From JADKIH01 sp031427625 (GTDB taxonomy: Bacteria; Bacteroidota; Bacteroidia; AKYH767-A; 2013-40CM-41-45), in NCBI GenBank assembly GCA_031427625.1, contig JANPNV010000071.1:1-64000 (forward strand): 64,000 nt of DNA, written 5' to 3'. Positions 17,333 through 26,424 of this stretch are shown piece after piece. The position numbers and the translations under genes are program-made. The notes beneath the pieces were generated by a model. That model did not search any database and had not been told where the DNA came from. It saw only the letters and a program-made list of their open reading frames with translations. Each line of letters starts with the position of its first letter. Position 1 is the stretch's first letter.

Positions 17333-18408
17333 TGCTGAGCTTCGAAAAAATATCTACGTCCTTTCAGATTTTTCTGAATAATAATATGCCGCCGATACTC
17401 GTACTCATTACGCAATTTGTAATTGTCGGCATTTTCGTTCTTACACTTTTTGCAGTACTCGGACTAGTTTTGGTTTTTATGGAGAGGAAGGTCTCTGCAT
17501 ATATGCAAATCAGGATCGGGCCCAATCGTGTAGGATTCCATGGCACTGCACAAACTCTTGCAGACACAATAAAGCTTCTCGTAAAAGAAGGACTAACCCC
17601 TGACGGAGCTGATAAGTTCCTGTTCAACCTCGCCCCATTTATTGTTATGATCGGTGCAATGTTGCTGATGGCTCCAATACCTTTCGCCCGTAATTTTCAG
17701 ATATGGGATCTAAACATAGGCATCTTATACATTACTGCTGTGTCATCTATTTCAGTCATAGGTATCCTAATGGCCGGCTGGTCGAGCAATAATAAATATT
17801 CACTTCTTGGCGCCATGCGAAGCGGAGCACAGATTGTCAGCTATGAACTTTCGGCCAGCCTCGCAATACTCAGTATAATTGTTCTGACTGGTAGCTTACA
17901 GATTTCTCAGATTATTGCCAGTCAGGAAAACGGATGGTGGATTTTTAAAGGTCACATTCCGGCATTGATTTCTTTTGTCATCTTTATTATTGCTGTTACC
18001 GCAGAGACAAATCGCGCACCATTCGACATGGCAGAAGCTGAATCTGAACTTACTGCCGGATTCCATACTGAATACTCCGGAATGCGTTTTGCCCTGTTCT
18101 TCCTCGCTGAATACGTAAACATTTTTATTGTTTGTGCTATAGGTGCCACGCTTTATCTTGGCGGCTGGATGCCCTTTCATATTGGTGGCTGGAAGGATTT
18201 CAATCATATCATGGATTATATACCTTCGTCCATATGGTTTTTCGGGAAAACATTTTTCCTGATCTTTGTAATCATGTGGTTTCGGTGGACATTCCCCAGA
18301 CTTCGCATAGATCAGCTACTAAACTTGGAATGGAAATATCTTCTGCCAATAAGTTTGTTTAATCTTCTACTGATGACGGTAATCGCAATAATGGGATGGC
18401 ATTTTTAA
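17332..18408 (+). CDS. nuoH: NADH-quinone oxidoreductase subunit H
   Basis: Membrane subunit linking the peripheral and membrane arms (ND1). The 358-aa protein has about eight to nine helices. Conserved loops include ERKVSAYMQIRIGPNRVG, the acidic EAESELTAGFHTEYSG, and FLIFVIMWFRWTFPRLRIDQ. It shares one base with the nuoD stop. A 21-unit heptamer array starts 9 nt after its stop codon, before nuoI. Confidence 0.97.
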   Translation: MLSFEKISTSFQIFLNNNMPPILVLITQFVIVGIFVLTLFAVLGLVLVFMERKVSAYMQIRIGPNRVGFHGTAQTLADTIKLLVKEGLTPDGADKFLFNLAPFIVMIGAMLLMAPIPFARNFQIWDLNIGILYITAVSSISVIGILMAGWSSNNKYSLLGAMRSGAQIVSYELSASLAILSIIVLTGSLQISQIIASQENGWWIFKGHIPALISFVIFIIAVTAETNRAPFDMAEAESELTAGFHTEYSGMRFALFFLAEYVNIFIVCAIGATLYLGGWMPFHIGGWKDFNHIMDYIPSSIWFFGKTFFLIFVIMWFRWTFPRLRIDQLLNLEWKYLLPISLFNLLLMTVIAIMGWHF

Positions 18409-18417
18409 AATCAAAAG

Positions 18418-18564
18418 AGAGCCAAGAATAAAGAGCCAAGAACCAAGAATAAAGAACCAAGAATAAAGAGCCATGAACCAAGAATAAAGAGCCAAGAGCC
18501 AAGAATAAAGAATAAAGAGCCAAGAACAAAGAGCCAAGAACCAAGAATAAAGAGCCAAGAATAA
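18418..18564 (+). repeat. 21-unit heptamer array behind nuoH
   Basis: Exactly 147 nt divide into 21 in-frame seven-base units, mostly AGAGCCA, AGAATAA and AGAACCA, with single variants TGAACCA and AGAACAA. No indels break the register. The array begins 9 nt after the nuoH TAA and ends 68 nt before nuoI. It is the same type as the array behind nuoC, in the same orientation, with an overlapping unit set. Confidence 0.94.
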
Positions 18565-18632
18565 TTTAAGTCAGGCAAATTAGAAAAGTAGTAATGATAA
18601 TCTTCAATATTTAATATTCCCTCTTCAATAAC

Positions 18633-19112
18633 ATGTCTTTTTTATCTACATATTTCAAGGATATATACACTGCGGTTACTTCGCTGTTGAAGGGAATGAG
18701 GCGGACGGGATATTATTTTACCCACCATAAAGAAATTATCACACAGAATTATCCGGAGAACAGAGATACATTAAATCTGCCCGAACGATTTAAGGGAGAA
18801 GTTGTCATGCCCCATAATGAATCGAATGAGCACCGTTGTACTGGTTGCACGGCCTGCGAACTGGCTTGTCCGAATGCAACGATAAAGATCATTACCAAAT
18901 TTGACATCACTCCTGAAGGGAAAAAGAAGAAAGCGTTGGATACTTTTATATATCATCTAGAATTATGTACGATGTGTAACTTATGCATCGTGGCTTGTCC
19001 GACCGATGCCATTAAAATGGCTCAGACATTTGAACATAGCGTATTCGACCGCTCGAAACTTACAAAGACATTAAATAAACCCGGATCAAAACTTATGGAG
19101 GGAGTTGAATGA
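18633..19112 (+). CDS. nuoI: NADH-quinone oxidoreductase subunit I
   Basis: Peripheral-arm ferredoxin-like subunit carrying clusters N6a and N6b. The 159-aa protein has Cys69, Cys72, Cys75 and Cys79 (CTGCTACELACP) and Cys112, Cys115, Cys118 and Cys122 (CTMCNLCIVACP), giving two complete 4Fe-4S motifs. It overlaps nuoJ by 4 bp (ATGA). With NuoEFG absent from the cluster, NuoI is the likely electron entry side of the complex. Confidence 0.96.
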   Translation: MSFLSTYFKDIYTAVTSLLKGMRRTGYYFTHHKEIITQNYPENRDTLNLPERFKGEVVMPHNESNEHRCTGCTACELACPNATIKIITKFDITPEGKKKKALDTFIYHLELCTMCNLCIVACPTDAIKMAQTFEHSVFDRSKLTKTLNKPGSKLMEGVE

Positions 19113-19621
19113 CATCAATCGTTATGTTTTATGTTATCTCAGCCTTCATTCTTATTGGAGGATTCATGGCTATTGCTTCACGAAAAATATTCCGAAGCGC
19201 TGTTTGGCTGTTATTTTCGCTCACAGGTATTGCTGCACTTTACTTCTGGCTCGACCTTCAGTTTCTTGCAGCTGTGCAAATCATTGTTTACATCGGAGGT
19301 ATTGTTGTCTTGATTATCTTTTCAATATTCCTCACAGAACATACGGGTGCAGACCTTCCTGCTGCTATCGGTTGGAGGAAAATTGTCAGCGCATTTCTGG
19401 CATTGTCAGGATTTTTAACCGTCTGCTATGTTTTATCTCGCAATGTATTCATTCGTTCATCGCAGGATTTTGATGCAGGGATATCCGTAATCGGAAGGAA
19501 CATGCTAAACACAGGCGATAATGGATTCGCATTACCTTTTGAAGCAGTAAGTGTTTTACTTCTTGCAGCCATGATCGGTTGTATTGCCATCGCATTGAAA
19601 AAAAATCCTGAGAAGTCATGA
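19109..19621 (+). CDS. nuoJ: NADH-quinone oxidoreductase subunit J
   Basis: Membrane subunit (ND6-like) of complex I. The 170-aa protein has five hydrophobic helices. The third contains the conserved VQIIVYIGGIVVLIIF, whose pi-bulge region is important for proton coupling in the family. ATGA overlaps join it to nuoI upstream and nuoK downstream. Confidence 0.95.
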   Translation: MTSIVMFYVISAFILIGGFMAIASRKIFRSAVWLLFSLTGIAALYFWLDLQFLAAVQIIVYIGGIVVLIIFSIFLTEHTGADLPAAIGWRKIVSAFLALSGFLTVCYVLSRNVFIRSSQDFDAGISVIGRNMLNTGDNGFALPFEAVSVLLLAAMIGCIAIALKKNPEKS

Positions 19622-19932
19622 GCCAGATTCCAGTTACGCACTTTATTGTCTTAAGCACGGCCTTGTTTTTCATAGGTGTCTATGGTTTTTTTACAAGGAG
19701 AAATCTGATCACAATGCTCATGTCGATCGAATTAATCCTGAATAGTGTTAACATAAATTTCGTCGTCTTCAACAAATATCTTTATCCGGGCAAGACGGAT
19801 GGATTATTCTTCTCCTTATTTATTATTGCTATTGCAGCCGCAGAAGCTGCCATGGTCATAGCTATCATCATACATTTATATAGATCTTACAAGTCGATCG
19901 ACGTGGAAGATGCTGACGAAATGAAGTTGTAA
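19618..19932 (+). CDS. nuoK: NADH-quinone oxidoreductase subunit K
   Basis: Small membrane subunit (ND4L-like). The 104-aa protein has three helices with conserved glutamates in MSIELILNSVNINF and AAAEAAMVIAIIIHLYR, both part of the proton-transfer chain known for this family. It overlaps nuoJ by 4 bp, and 12 nt separate it from nuoL. Confidence 0.95.
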   Translation: MSQIPVTHFIVLSTALFFIGVYGFFTRRNLITMLMSIELILNSVNINFVVFNKYLYPGKTDGLFFSLFIIAIAAAEAAMVIAIIIHLYRSYKSIDVEDADEMKL

Positions 19933-19944
19933 AAAAGAAACAAT

Positions 19945-21882
19945 TTGAATCCTTTGTACCCACTTTTGATTTTAATTATTCCTTTTGCAAGCTTCCTGTT
20001 AACAGGAATGTTTGGAAGAAAGTATTTCAAGGAATATGCCGGAATAACCGGTACTTTTTCGCTATTCGTTGCAGCAATATTATCTATTGTTACCGCATAT
20101 CAGTATTTCTTTGTAGAAGGAATGATAAATGGAAAATACATCCAAAGAATTCCATTTGAAGTGGAGTGGATGCGATTTACGCCAGACCTCAGCATTAACA
20201 TGGGAATCCTTCTCGATCCGATTTCAGTTATGATGCTCGTCGTAGTAACCGTAGTTTCGTTCATGGTTCATCTCTACAGCATGACTTATATGAAAGGAGA
20301 AGAAAGATATACGACTTACTTCTCTTTCTTATCACTTTTCACATTCTCCATGCTTGGACTTGTTGTATCAACGAATATCTTTCAAACATACATTTTCTGG
20401 GAGCTCGTAGGCGTAAGCAGTTTCCTTCTCATTGGATTTTATTATGACAAGCCATCGGCGGTTGCCGCTTCGAAGAAGGCTTTCATTGTTACACGCTTTG
20501 CCGATCTCGGATTCCTTACAGGCATACTTGTACTTTCATATTTCTCCGGCACGCTTGATTTTAATACGCTAATCGAACGCTACACGGATGCATCTTCACC
20601 TCATTTACAGGCGGCGTTAACTGCATCTTTCATGGGTATATCAGCTCTGACATGGGGGCTCATGCTTGTATTTGCCGGGGGTGCAGGGAAGTCCGCAATG
20701 TTCCCGCTACACATCTGGTTGCCCGATGCGATGGAAGGACCTACGCCTGTTTCAGCACTCATCCATGCTGCAACAATGGTTGTTGCCGGTGTATATCTGG
20801 TTGCAAGATTGTTTCCCGTTTATGCAATCTCATCACCGGAATCACTTCATATTATCGCTTGGGTGGGAATAATTTCAGCCGCATTTGCAGCCATTATTGC
20901 CTGTACGCAGACTGACATAAAAAGAATATTGGCTTATTCAACTATGTCGCAAATCGGCTTTATGATGTTTGCGTTAGGCGTTTCATCGTATGGTGGTGAG
21001 GACGGTCTCGGTTATACTGCATCGATGTTTCATCTTTTTACTCATGCGTTCTTTAAAGCACTTTTATTCCTTGGTGCAGGCGTAGTAATCCACTACATAC
21101 ACAGCAATGATTTTGGAGATATGGGAGGATTGCGAAAAAAATTACCTGTCACACATATCGCTTTTCTAATTGCATGTCTGGCTATTTCTGGAATTCCTCC
21201 ATTCTCCGGCTTCTTTAGCAAGGAAGAAATTCTTCTGGCAGCATTCCATTCAAATAAAATTATTTTCTGGATAGCTGTATTTACATCGGGTCTCACTGCC
21301 TTCTATATGTTCCGGTTGTTTTATTCAATTTTCTATAGGAGAAATCCGAAACACAATGATGATCATCATGGTGAAGGTACCTGGAAGTTATTGCTTCCAT
21401 TAATCATTCTTGCCATCGGCGCATTCGCCGCAGGATTTATTCCATTTGGGAAATTAATAAGCTCCGACGGAATTCCACTCGAGTCTCATGTGGATTTATC
21501 TTTCTCATTACTTCCGGTTTCATTATCACTAGCCGGGATTTTTCTGGCAACATTCCTGTTCTTCAAAGAGCAGGGCAGGGCAGAACGATGGTCTGGCAGA
21601 TTCGGTGTCATTTATACTTCGGCAAAACAGAAATTTTATATCGATGAAATCTATTTATTTATCACCAAAAGAATAATCTTCCGGCTGATTGCTGTTCCTG
21701 CTGCATGGATTGATAATCATATCGTCGACGGATTTATGAATATGCTTGCGAAAGCAACAGAAGTGTTATCATTTTCGACAAGCGGAGCACAGTCCGGAAA
21801 GATGCAATCATATGCCGCATGGATGCTCAGTGGAACAATTGCTGCAGCTATTATATTAATATATATGTTTTCAATTTCATAA
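19945..21882 (+). CDS. nuoL: NADH-quinone oxidoreductase subunit L
   Basis: Largest antiporter-like membrane subunit (ND5). The 645-aa protein has the proton-channel domain with FWELVGVSSFLLIGFYYD, GKSAMFPLHIWLPDAMEGPTP in the conserved core, and a C-terminal extension ending in a last transmembrane helix, as expected for the long lateral helix of NuoL. The likely start is TTG at 19945, since no ATG lies near and the next Met (residue 22) would cut into the first helix. It sits 6 nt before nuoM. Confidence 0.96.
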   Translation: MNPLYPLLILIIPFASFLLTGMFGRKYFKEYAGITGTFSLFVAAILSIVTAYQYFFVEGMINGKYIQRIPFEVEWMRFTPDLSINMGILLDPISVMMLVVVTVVSFMVHLYSMTYMKGEERYTTYFSFLSLFTFSMLGLVVSTNIFQTYIFWELVGVSSFLLIGFYYDKPSAVAASKKAFIVTRFADLGFLTGILVLSYFSGTLDFNTLIERYTDASSPHLQAALTASFMGISALTWGLMLVFAGGAGKSAMFPLHIWLPDAMEGPTPVSALIHAATMVVAGVYLVARLFPVYAISSPESLHIIAWVGIISAAFAAIIACTQTDIKRILAYSTMSQIGFMMFALGVSSYGGEDGLGYTASMFHLFTHAFFKALLFLGAGVVIHYIHSNDFGDMGGLRKKLPVTHIAFLIACLAISGIPPFSGFFSKEEILLAAFHSNKIIFWIAVFTSGLTAFYMFRLFYSIFYRRNPKHNDDHHGEGTWKLLLPLIILAIGAFAAGFIPFGKLISSDGIPLESHVDLSFSLLPVSLSLAGIFLATFLFFKEQGRAERWSGRFGVIYTSAKQKFYIDEIYLFITKRIIFRLIAVPAAWIDNHIVDGFMNMLAKATEVLSFSTSGAQSGKMQSYAAWMLSGTIAAAIILIYMFSIS

Positions 21883-21888
21883 TCAACG

Positions 21889-23376
21889 ATGCTCGAACTT
21901 CTGATCATCATACCTGTTTTAACCGCTTTGGTTATTCTGCTTGCCGGAAAAAAATCAGCGGCACTAATTGCTCTTACCGGAGCGACTGTTCAGCTGATTT
22001 ATTCTGTATTCCTGCTATTCGAATACATGCAGCAGCGAAGTGCAGATACAATATCTTCCTTTCTTTTTGAATCAAATTATAAATGGTTTACTCATTTACA
22101 TATTAACTATCATACAGGCGTTGATGGAATTTCAATGGCCATGATTATGCTTACCGCTGTTGTTGTATTTGCAGGAGTTCTTGTTTCGTGGAAGATGGAG
22201 AAGATGAGAAAAGAATTTTTCTTTCTGTTAGTCATATTAAGTGCAGGGGCCTATGGCTTCTTTATCTCTCTCGATTTGTTCTGCATGTTCTTTTTTCTGG
22301 AGGTAGCAGTTATTCCAAAATACTTACTCATCGGTATCTGGGGAAGCGGAAAAAAAGAGTATAGTGCAAATAAGCTTGCATTAATGCTTATGGGTGGCTC
22401 GGCATTAGTTCTTGTTGGATTACTCGGTATTTATTTTAATTCAACCAACGGAATACCCACATTCGATATTACGCAACTAAGTTTGCAGCACATTCCATTT
22501 GAAATTCAAAAAATATTTTTCCCTTTAATGTTCATCGGATTTGGTGTTTTCACGGCAATCTTTCCTTTTCATACATGGGTTCCTGACGGTCACTCTTCTG
22601 CACCTACTGCAGCATCGATGTTTCTCGCCGGAATATCGATGAAACTTGGTGGATATGGTTGTCTTCGAGTGGCCGCCTGGTTAATGCCGGAAGCTGCACA
22701 TTACTACAGCGGGATAATAGTTGCATTAGCTACTATTGCAATAATTTATGGTGCCTTCGCAACGATGATGCAGACAGATCTGAAATATATGAATGCATAT
22801 AGTTCTGTCAGTCATTGTGGATTTGTTTTGCTCGGAATTGGCATGCTGACAACTGCTTCCATACACGGAGCCGTATTGCAGATGGTATCACATGGATTGA
22901 TGACTGCACTTTTCTTCGCCGTCATCGGAATGATTTACGAACGAACACATACAAGGCAGGTAAGTCAATTGGGTGGTCTGATGAAAATGATGCCATTTAT
23001 CAGTACTATATTCTTTATAGCGGGTCTCTGTTCTCTTGGATTACCCGGCTTTAGTGGATTCGTGGCAGAGATGAATATTTTCATTGGATCATGGCAGCGT
23101 GTAGAAACATTTTATCGTGTCGCAACAGTTATTGCTTGTATGTCTATCGTCGTGACTGCTGTATATATTTTACGGGCTGCAGGTAGTTCGTTGATGGGGC
23201 CTGTTGTAAACAAAGATTATCATTCGTTAAAGGATGCTTCCTGGAATGAGCGATTAAGCGCAGTCGCATTAATTGCCTGTATTGTAATTATGGGCGTTTT
23301 GCCGTTCGCTGTTAATAACCTTATCAGTCCTTCAACTGGAAATATGATGATTAACATTCAACGGATGTTGCAATAA
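21889..23376 (+). CDS. nuoM: NADH-quinone oxidoreductase subunit M
   Basis: Antiporter-like membrane subunit (ND4). The 495-aa protein has the conserved FFFLEVAVIPKYLLIGIWG with the key glutamate, the FTAIFPFHTWVPDGHSSAPT loop, and DLKYMNAYSSVSHCGF. Length and about fourteen helices match the family. It is followed 9 nt later by nuoN. Confidence 0.96.
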   Translation: MLELLIIIPVLTALVILLAGKKSAALIALTGATVQLIYSVFLLFEYMQQRSADTISSFLFESNYKWFTHLHINYHTGVDGISMAMIMLTAVVVFAGVLVSWKMEKMRKEFFFLLVILSAGAYGFFISLDLFCMFFFLEVAVIPKYLLIGIWGSGKKEYSANKLALMLMGGSALVLVGLLGIYFNSTNGIPTFDITQLSLQHIPFEIQKIFFPLMFIGFGVFTAIFPFHTWVPDGHSSAPTAASMFLAGISMKLGGYGCLRVAAWLMPEAAHYYSGIIVALATIAIIYGAFATMMQTDLKYMNAYSSVSHCGFVLLGIGMLTTASIHGAVLQMVSHGLMTALFFAVIGMIYERTHTRQVSQLGGLMKMMPFISTIFFIAGLCSLGLPGFSGFVAEMNIFIGSWQRVETFYRVATVIACMSIVVTAVYILRAAGSSLMGPVVNKDYHSLKDASWNERLSAVALIACIVIMGVLPFAVNNLISPSTGNMMINIQRMLQ

Positions 23377-23385
23377 GAAAGAGCT

Positions 23386-24783
23386 ATGGAAATAATAATC
23401 CTGATGAAACATGAACTGATGCTTGCACTGATGCTTGCATTACTTCTTGTTGTAAGAATTTCAGCGGACAGTGAAAATATAAATACGATCAGATTATTTA
23501 ACTGTCTGTTTCTGATTAACTGTATCGTGGGATGGTTTGGTAATGGCGAAGGCATTTTGTTTAGTGGAATGTTTATGAATAGTCCACTGCTTGCATTCGA
23601 GAAAAACATACTCAATACCGGAACGCTTTTAATCTGTCTATCCTCGTCTGGATGGTTACAGAAACAAAGACACCTTCCCGAATTTTATATGCTGATGATT
23701 TCAGCATTGCTTGGAATGTTCCTGATGGTTTCATCGTCGAATCTTTTGATGTTTTATCTGGCTATAGAGATGTCTGCGATTCCAATTGCAGCTCTGTGTA
23801 ATTTTAATCACGACGAAAGAAGGTCAAGTGAAGCGGCTATGAAAATGATTTTCTCGTCTGCGTTTTCTTCCTGTATTATGTTACTTGGCATTTCATTTCT
23901 CTATGGAGCTTCCGGTTCACTTGATTACAGTGAAATTTCAATAGCAGGATATTCAAGTCTGTTGATAATAGGTTTTGTATTCTTCTTTTCCGGAATAGTA
24001 TTTAAACTTTCAGTAGTTCCGTTTCATTTCTGGACAGCTGACGTATATGAAGGTTCGCCAATTGCGGTTACGTCTTTTCTATCAGTGATCAGCAAGGGTG
24101 CAATGGTCTTCGTTCTGCATCAAATATTATTTAGGGTATTTCACAATCTAGAAAGCAGTTGGTATTTATTAGTTTGTGTTTTAAGCATACTTACAATGAT
24201 AACGGGGAATCTGTTTGCCATACGGCAACAAAACATGAAAAGATTCCTTGCTTTCTCATCGATTACTCAGGTAGGTTTTATACTTATTGGAATATCAGGG
24301 CCCTCACATGATGCATTGTCATCGTCTGTTTATTTTATTGTCATTTATATTTTTTCTAATCTGGCGGCATTCGCAGTTGTATCACAGATTAGTGAACGTA
24401 CTGGAAAAGAAACAATATCCGATTATAAAGGTCTTGCCGCAACCAATCCTGTAATGGCATGGACGCTGGCCATAGCATTGTTCTCTCTCGCCGGTATTCC
24501 ACCTACTGCAGGATTCTTCGGAAAAATATTTCTGCTGACATCTGGTGCGGCGCGTGGTAATTACTGGTTAATTTCTATTGCTGCTCTTAATATGATGGTT
24601 TCTCTTTACTATTATCTTAGAGTCATTCGTTCTATGTTTATGGATACAGGAGGCTCGATTGAAACAATGCAAACGGGAAACTCTTACAAGGTGGCTATGA
24701 TTGTTTGCATTGCCGGTATTTTAATAGTCGGTTTTGTAGGTTCGTTTTATGATTATATTTATTCGATGGGACAAAATTTATAA
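23386..24783 (+). CDS. nuoN: NADH-quinone oxidoreductase subunit N
   Basis: Antiporter-like membrane subunit (ND2). The 465-aa protein has FYLAIEMSAIPIAAL, VVPFHFWTADVYEGSPIAVT, QNMKRFLAFSSITQVGF and the late SLAGIPPTAGFFGK motif. It closes the classical nuo cluster. One base after its TAA a small unknown gene begins, so the two are almost certainly cotranscribed. Confidence 0.95.
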   Translation: MEIIILMKHELMLALMLALLLVVRISADSENINTIRLFNCLFLINCIVGWFGNGEGILFSGMFMNSPLLAFEKNILNTGTLLICLSSSGWLQKQRHLPEFYMLMISALLGMFLMVSSSNLLMFYLAIEMSAIPIAALCNFNHDERRSSEAAMKMIFSSAFSSCIMLLGISFLYGASGSLDYSEISIAGYSSLLIIGFVFFFSGIVFKLSVVPFHFWTADVYEGSPIAVTSFLSVISKGAMVFVLHQILFRVFHNLESSWYLLVCVLSILTMITGNLFAIRQQNMKRFLAFSSITQVGFILIGISGPSHDALSSSVYFIVIYIFSNLAAFAVVSQISERTGKETISDYKGLAATNPVMAWTLAIALFSLAGIPPTAGFFGKIFLLTSGAARGNYWLISIAALNMMVSLYYYLRVIRSMFMDTGGSIETMQTGNSYKVAMIVCIAGILIVGFVGSFYDYIYSMGQNL

Positions 24784-24784
24784 T

Positions 24785-25147
24785 ATGGCTATTAATCAAA
24801 ATCACCTTTTTGAAGACATCGATGGTATAAAATGCGCAGTAGTAGAAAAAAATGTCACTCAAGATAGAATCGCATTCATCAAACCATTGCTTGAGCTTAA
24901 TGGTTTTACAGTTATAGTAGCCGCTGCGCCTGCACCAAAAACAATTCCGGCTACGGAAAATCCGGAACCACAAGATGCGCCAGCAACATTTACCGTTGGT
25001 GTAACCGATGTTGGGTTTAATGTAATAAATGCAGTTTTCGGGAGGCTACTCAAGACAAAAGAAGATCGCGTAGTTACATTGGCATACTGGCATCAGAAAG
25101 ATATAATATCGGATGATAGTATTCCTTATTTTGAAAACGATAAATAG
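24785..25147 (+). CDS. small conserved-looking protein attached to the nuo operon, unknown
   Basis: The 120-aa protein has a mixed alpha/beta N-terminal part (about 1-45), a Pro/Ala-rich linker (about 48-67) and a C-terminal segment with FTVGVTDVGFNVINAVFGR and VVTLAYWHQKD. No transmembrane helix or signal peptide is visible. ATG at 24785 follows the nuoN stop after one base, so it was preferred over the upstream frame opening at 24749 inside nuoN. I do not recognise the family. Its position suggests, but does not prove, a link to complex I. Confidence 0.75.
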   Translation: MAINQNHLFEDIDGIKCAVVEKNVTQDRIAFIKPLLELNGFTVIVAAAPAPKTIPATENPEPQDAPATFTVGVTDVGFNVINAVFGRLLKTKEDRVVTLAYWHQKDIISDDSIPYFENDK

Positions 25148-25165
25148 TAAGAGAGTTATTTGCTA

Positions 25166-25582
25166 TCATGCAGCAGCCACCTTGTCAAGCATTCTAAACG
25201 CTTCAATTGTTAATGGCTTAAAAAGAAGTTTTTTCACATAAGGAGATTCAGTTGCACGATTATGTTCCTTTGGATCATTCGATGCAGTGAGCATAAAAAT
25301 CAAACAATTAGAAGTGAATGCTTTATCTAATTTCTTAAATCCTTCAAGAAAGTCAAATCCGGAAAACTGAGGCATTTGAATATCCAAAAAAATTAATTCC
25401 GGAAATTGGGATTTAGAAATTAAATCATTTAGAGATTTAAGTGCGTCAGGTACATTTGATTGTATCAGAATTTTTTCTACTAGCAAAGACGCTTTTAAAA
25501 TACGTGAAGTGATGTATTGATCGACTTCAGAATCGTCGATTATCATCGCACTTTTATATTTATATATTTCAGGTTGGTTCAT
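25166..25582 (-). CDS. stand-alone response regulator receiver protein
   Basis: Numbered from the ATG at 25582, this is a 138-aa single receiver domain with acidic residues at Asp16/Asp17 (IIDDSEVDQ), phospho-acceptor Asp67 in IFLDIQMP, the Thr of MLTASNDP and a Lys in KKLLFKPL. There is no output domain, so it probably acts by protein contact or phospho-relay. The frame opens further up (25669), but that extension has no receiver-like sequence. It is convergent with the nuo operon, and no kinase is adjacent. Confidence 0.88.
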   Translation of the reverse strand: MNQPEIYKYKSAMIIDDSEVDQYITSRILKASLLVEKILIQSNVPDALKSLNDLISKSQFPELIFLDIQMPQFSGFDFLEGFKKLDKAFTSNCLIFMLTASNDPKEHNRATESPYVKKLLFKPLTIEAFRMLDKVAAA

Positions 25583-25854
25583 ATTTAAAATAGAATGTTC
25601 AATTACCCCACCCTTGCGGATGAGGCTATTTGAACTCATTCTCACAGTGGGCACACACACGAAACCCACTTTTCACCCTAACACTTAAACAGGTTAATAA
25701 TTTCTTTGTAAAAAATATCGCACTAAAAATATTACCACACTAATTCTGATTCAAAGAACGCAAATCGAAAAGGGCTTGGAAATAGTCGTCATCTTGAAAT
25801 TCATGTCACAAATTATTTCCATGATTTGTAAGTATAACAATGACAATTTCCGGG

Positions 25855-26211
25855 TTATATGCAAAAATCTTTTAATATTGTTGGAATTTTTTCAAATTCA
25901 GTAGATTTATCTAAAAAATGATCCGCACCCAGATTGGCACAAATCTCTCTATACTGTGGATCTGAATAGTTTGTTAGCATTATCACCTTTGCTTTTGAGA
26001 ATGATTTGATTTCTTTTAATATGGAAATTCCACTAGCATCTGGTAAATTTATATCCAGAATAATGACATCATGATTTTTTTCAATATGAAGTTTAACTAC
26101 ATCTAATCCATTACTAGTCTTCGAAATTTCAGAAATGCACTTTATCTCAGATAAAATGGCATCGATTCTTTCAAGAAGCAATGAGGAATCTTCAACAATA
26201 AGTACCTTCAC
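25855..26211 (-). CDS. stand-alone response regulator receiver protein
   Basis: A 118-aa single receiver domain with Glu7/Asp8 (IVEDSS), phospho-acceptor Asp53 (ILDINLPDASG), the Thr of VIMLTNYSD and a conserved Lys in DHFLDKSTEF. It has no output domain. A second lone receiver lies 272 bp downstream on the same strand, but the two are separately spaced and not obviously one operon. The cognate kinase could be either kinase in this window or elsewhere. Confidence 0.9.
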   Translation of the reverse strand: MKVLIVEDSSLLLERIDAILSEIKCISEISKTSNGLDVVKLHIEKNHDVIILDINLPDASGISILKEIKSFSKAKVIMLTNYSDPQYREICANLGADHFLDKSTEFEKIPTILKDFCI

Positions 26212-26361
26212 GATGTTTATTTAGTCTTATTAAACAAATTAATACTGTTTTGTCATAAAAATGAATAGAGTATACAATGTTTAGATTGTCATATATTGTA
26301 TATTTAAATCGTGGTTGTTTGAACTACAATAGAAGCTCCGTATTCTGAAATACATGTCAAA

Positions 26362-26387
26362 AAAAATCTCCCAAATGGGAGATTTTT
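26362..26387 (-). terminator. Rho-independent terminator
   Basis: AAAAATCTCCC and GGGAGATTTTT form a perfect 11-bp stem around a 4-nt loop. On the reverse strand the stem is followed by a run of T. It sits 38 nt after the stop of the 150-aa secreted-protein gene. A weaker T run on the other side could let it work in both directions. Confidence 0.85.
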
Positions 26388-26424
26388 AATTAATTAATAT
26401 GATGTCAGTTTCAACTGAAATTAT

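Noticed and set aside
18359..18558. Two Leu/Phe/Ser-rich open frames on the reverse strand
   Set aside because: They are translations of the heptamer array behind nuoH. A 7-bp period with no stops in the reverse direction gives long false frames.
25583..25669. N-terminal extension of the lone receiver
   Set aside because: The extra residues have no receiver-like pattern, and the ATG at 25582 places the first acidic pair at the normal distance.
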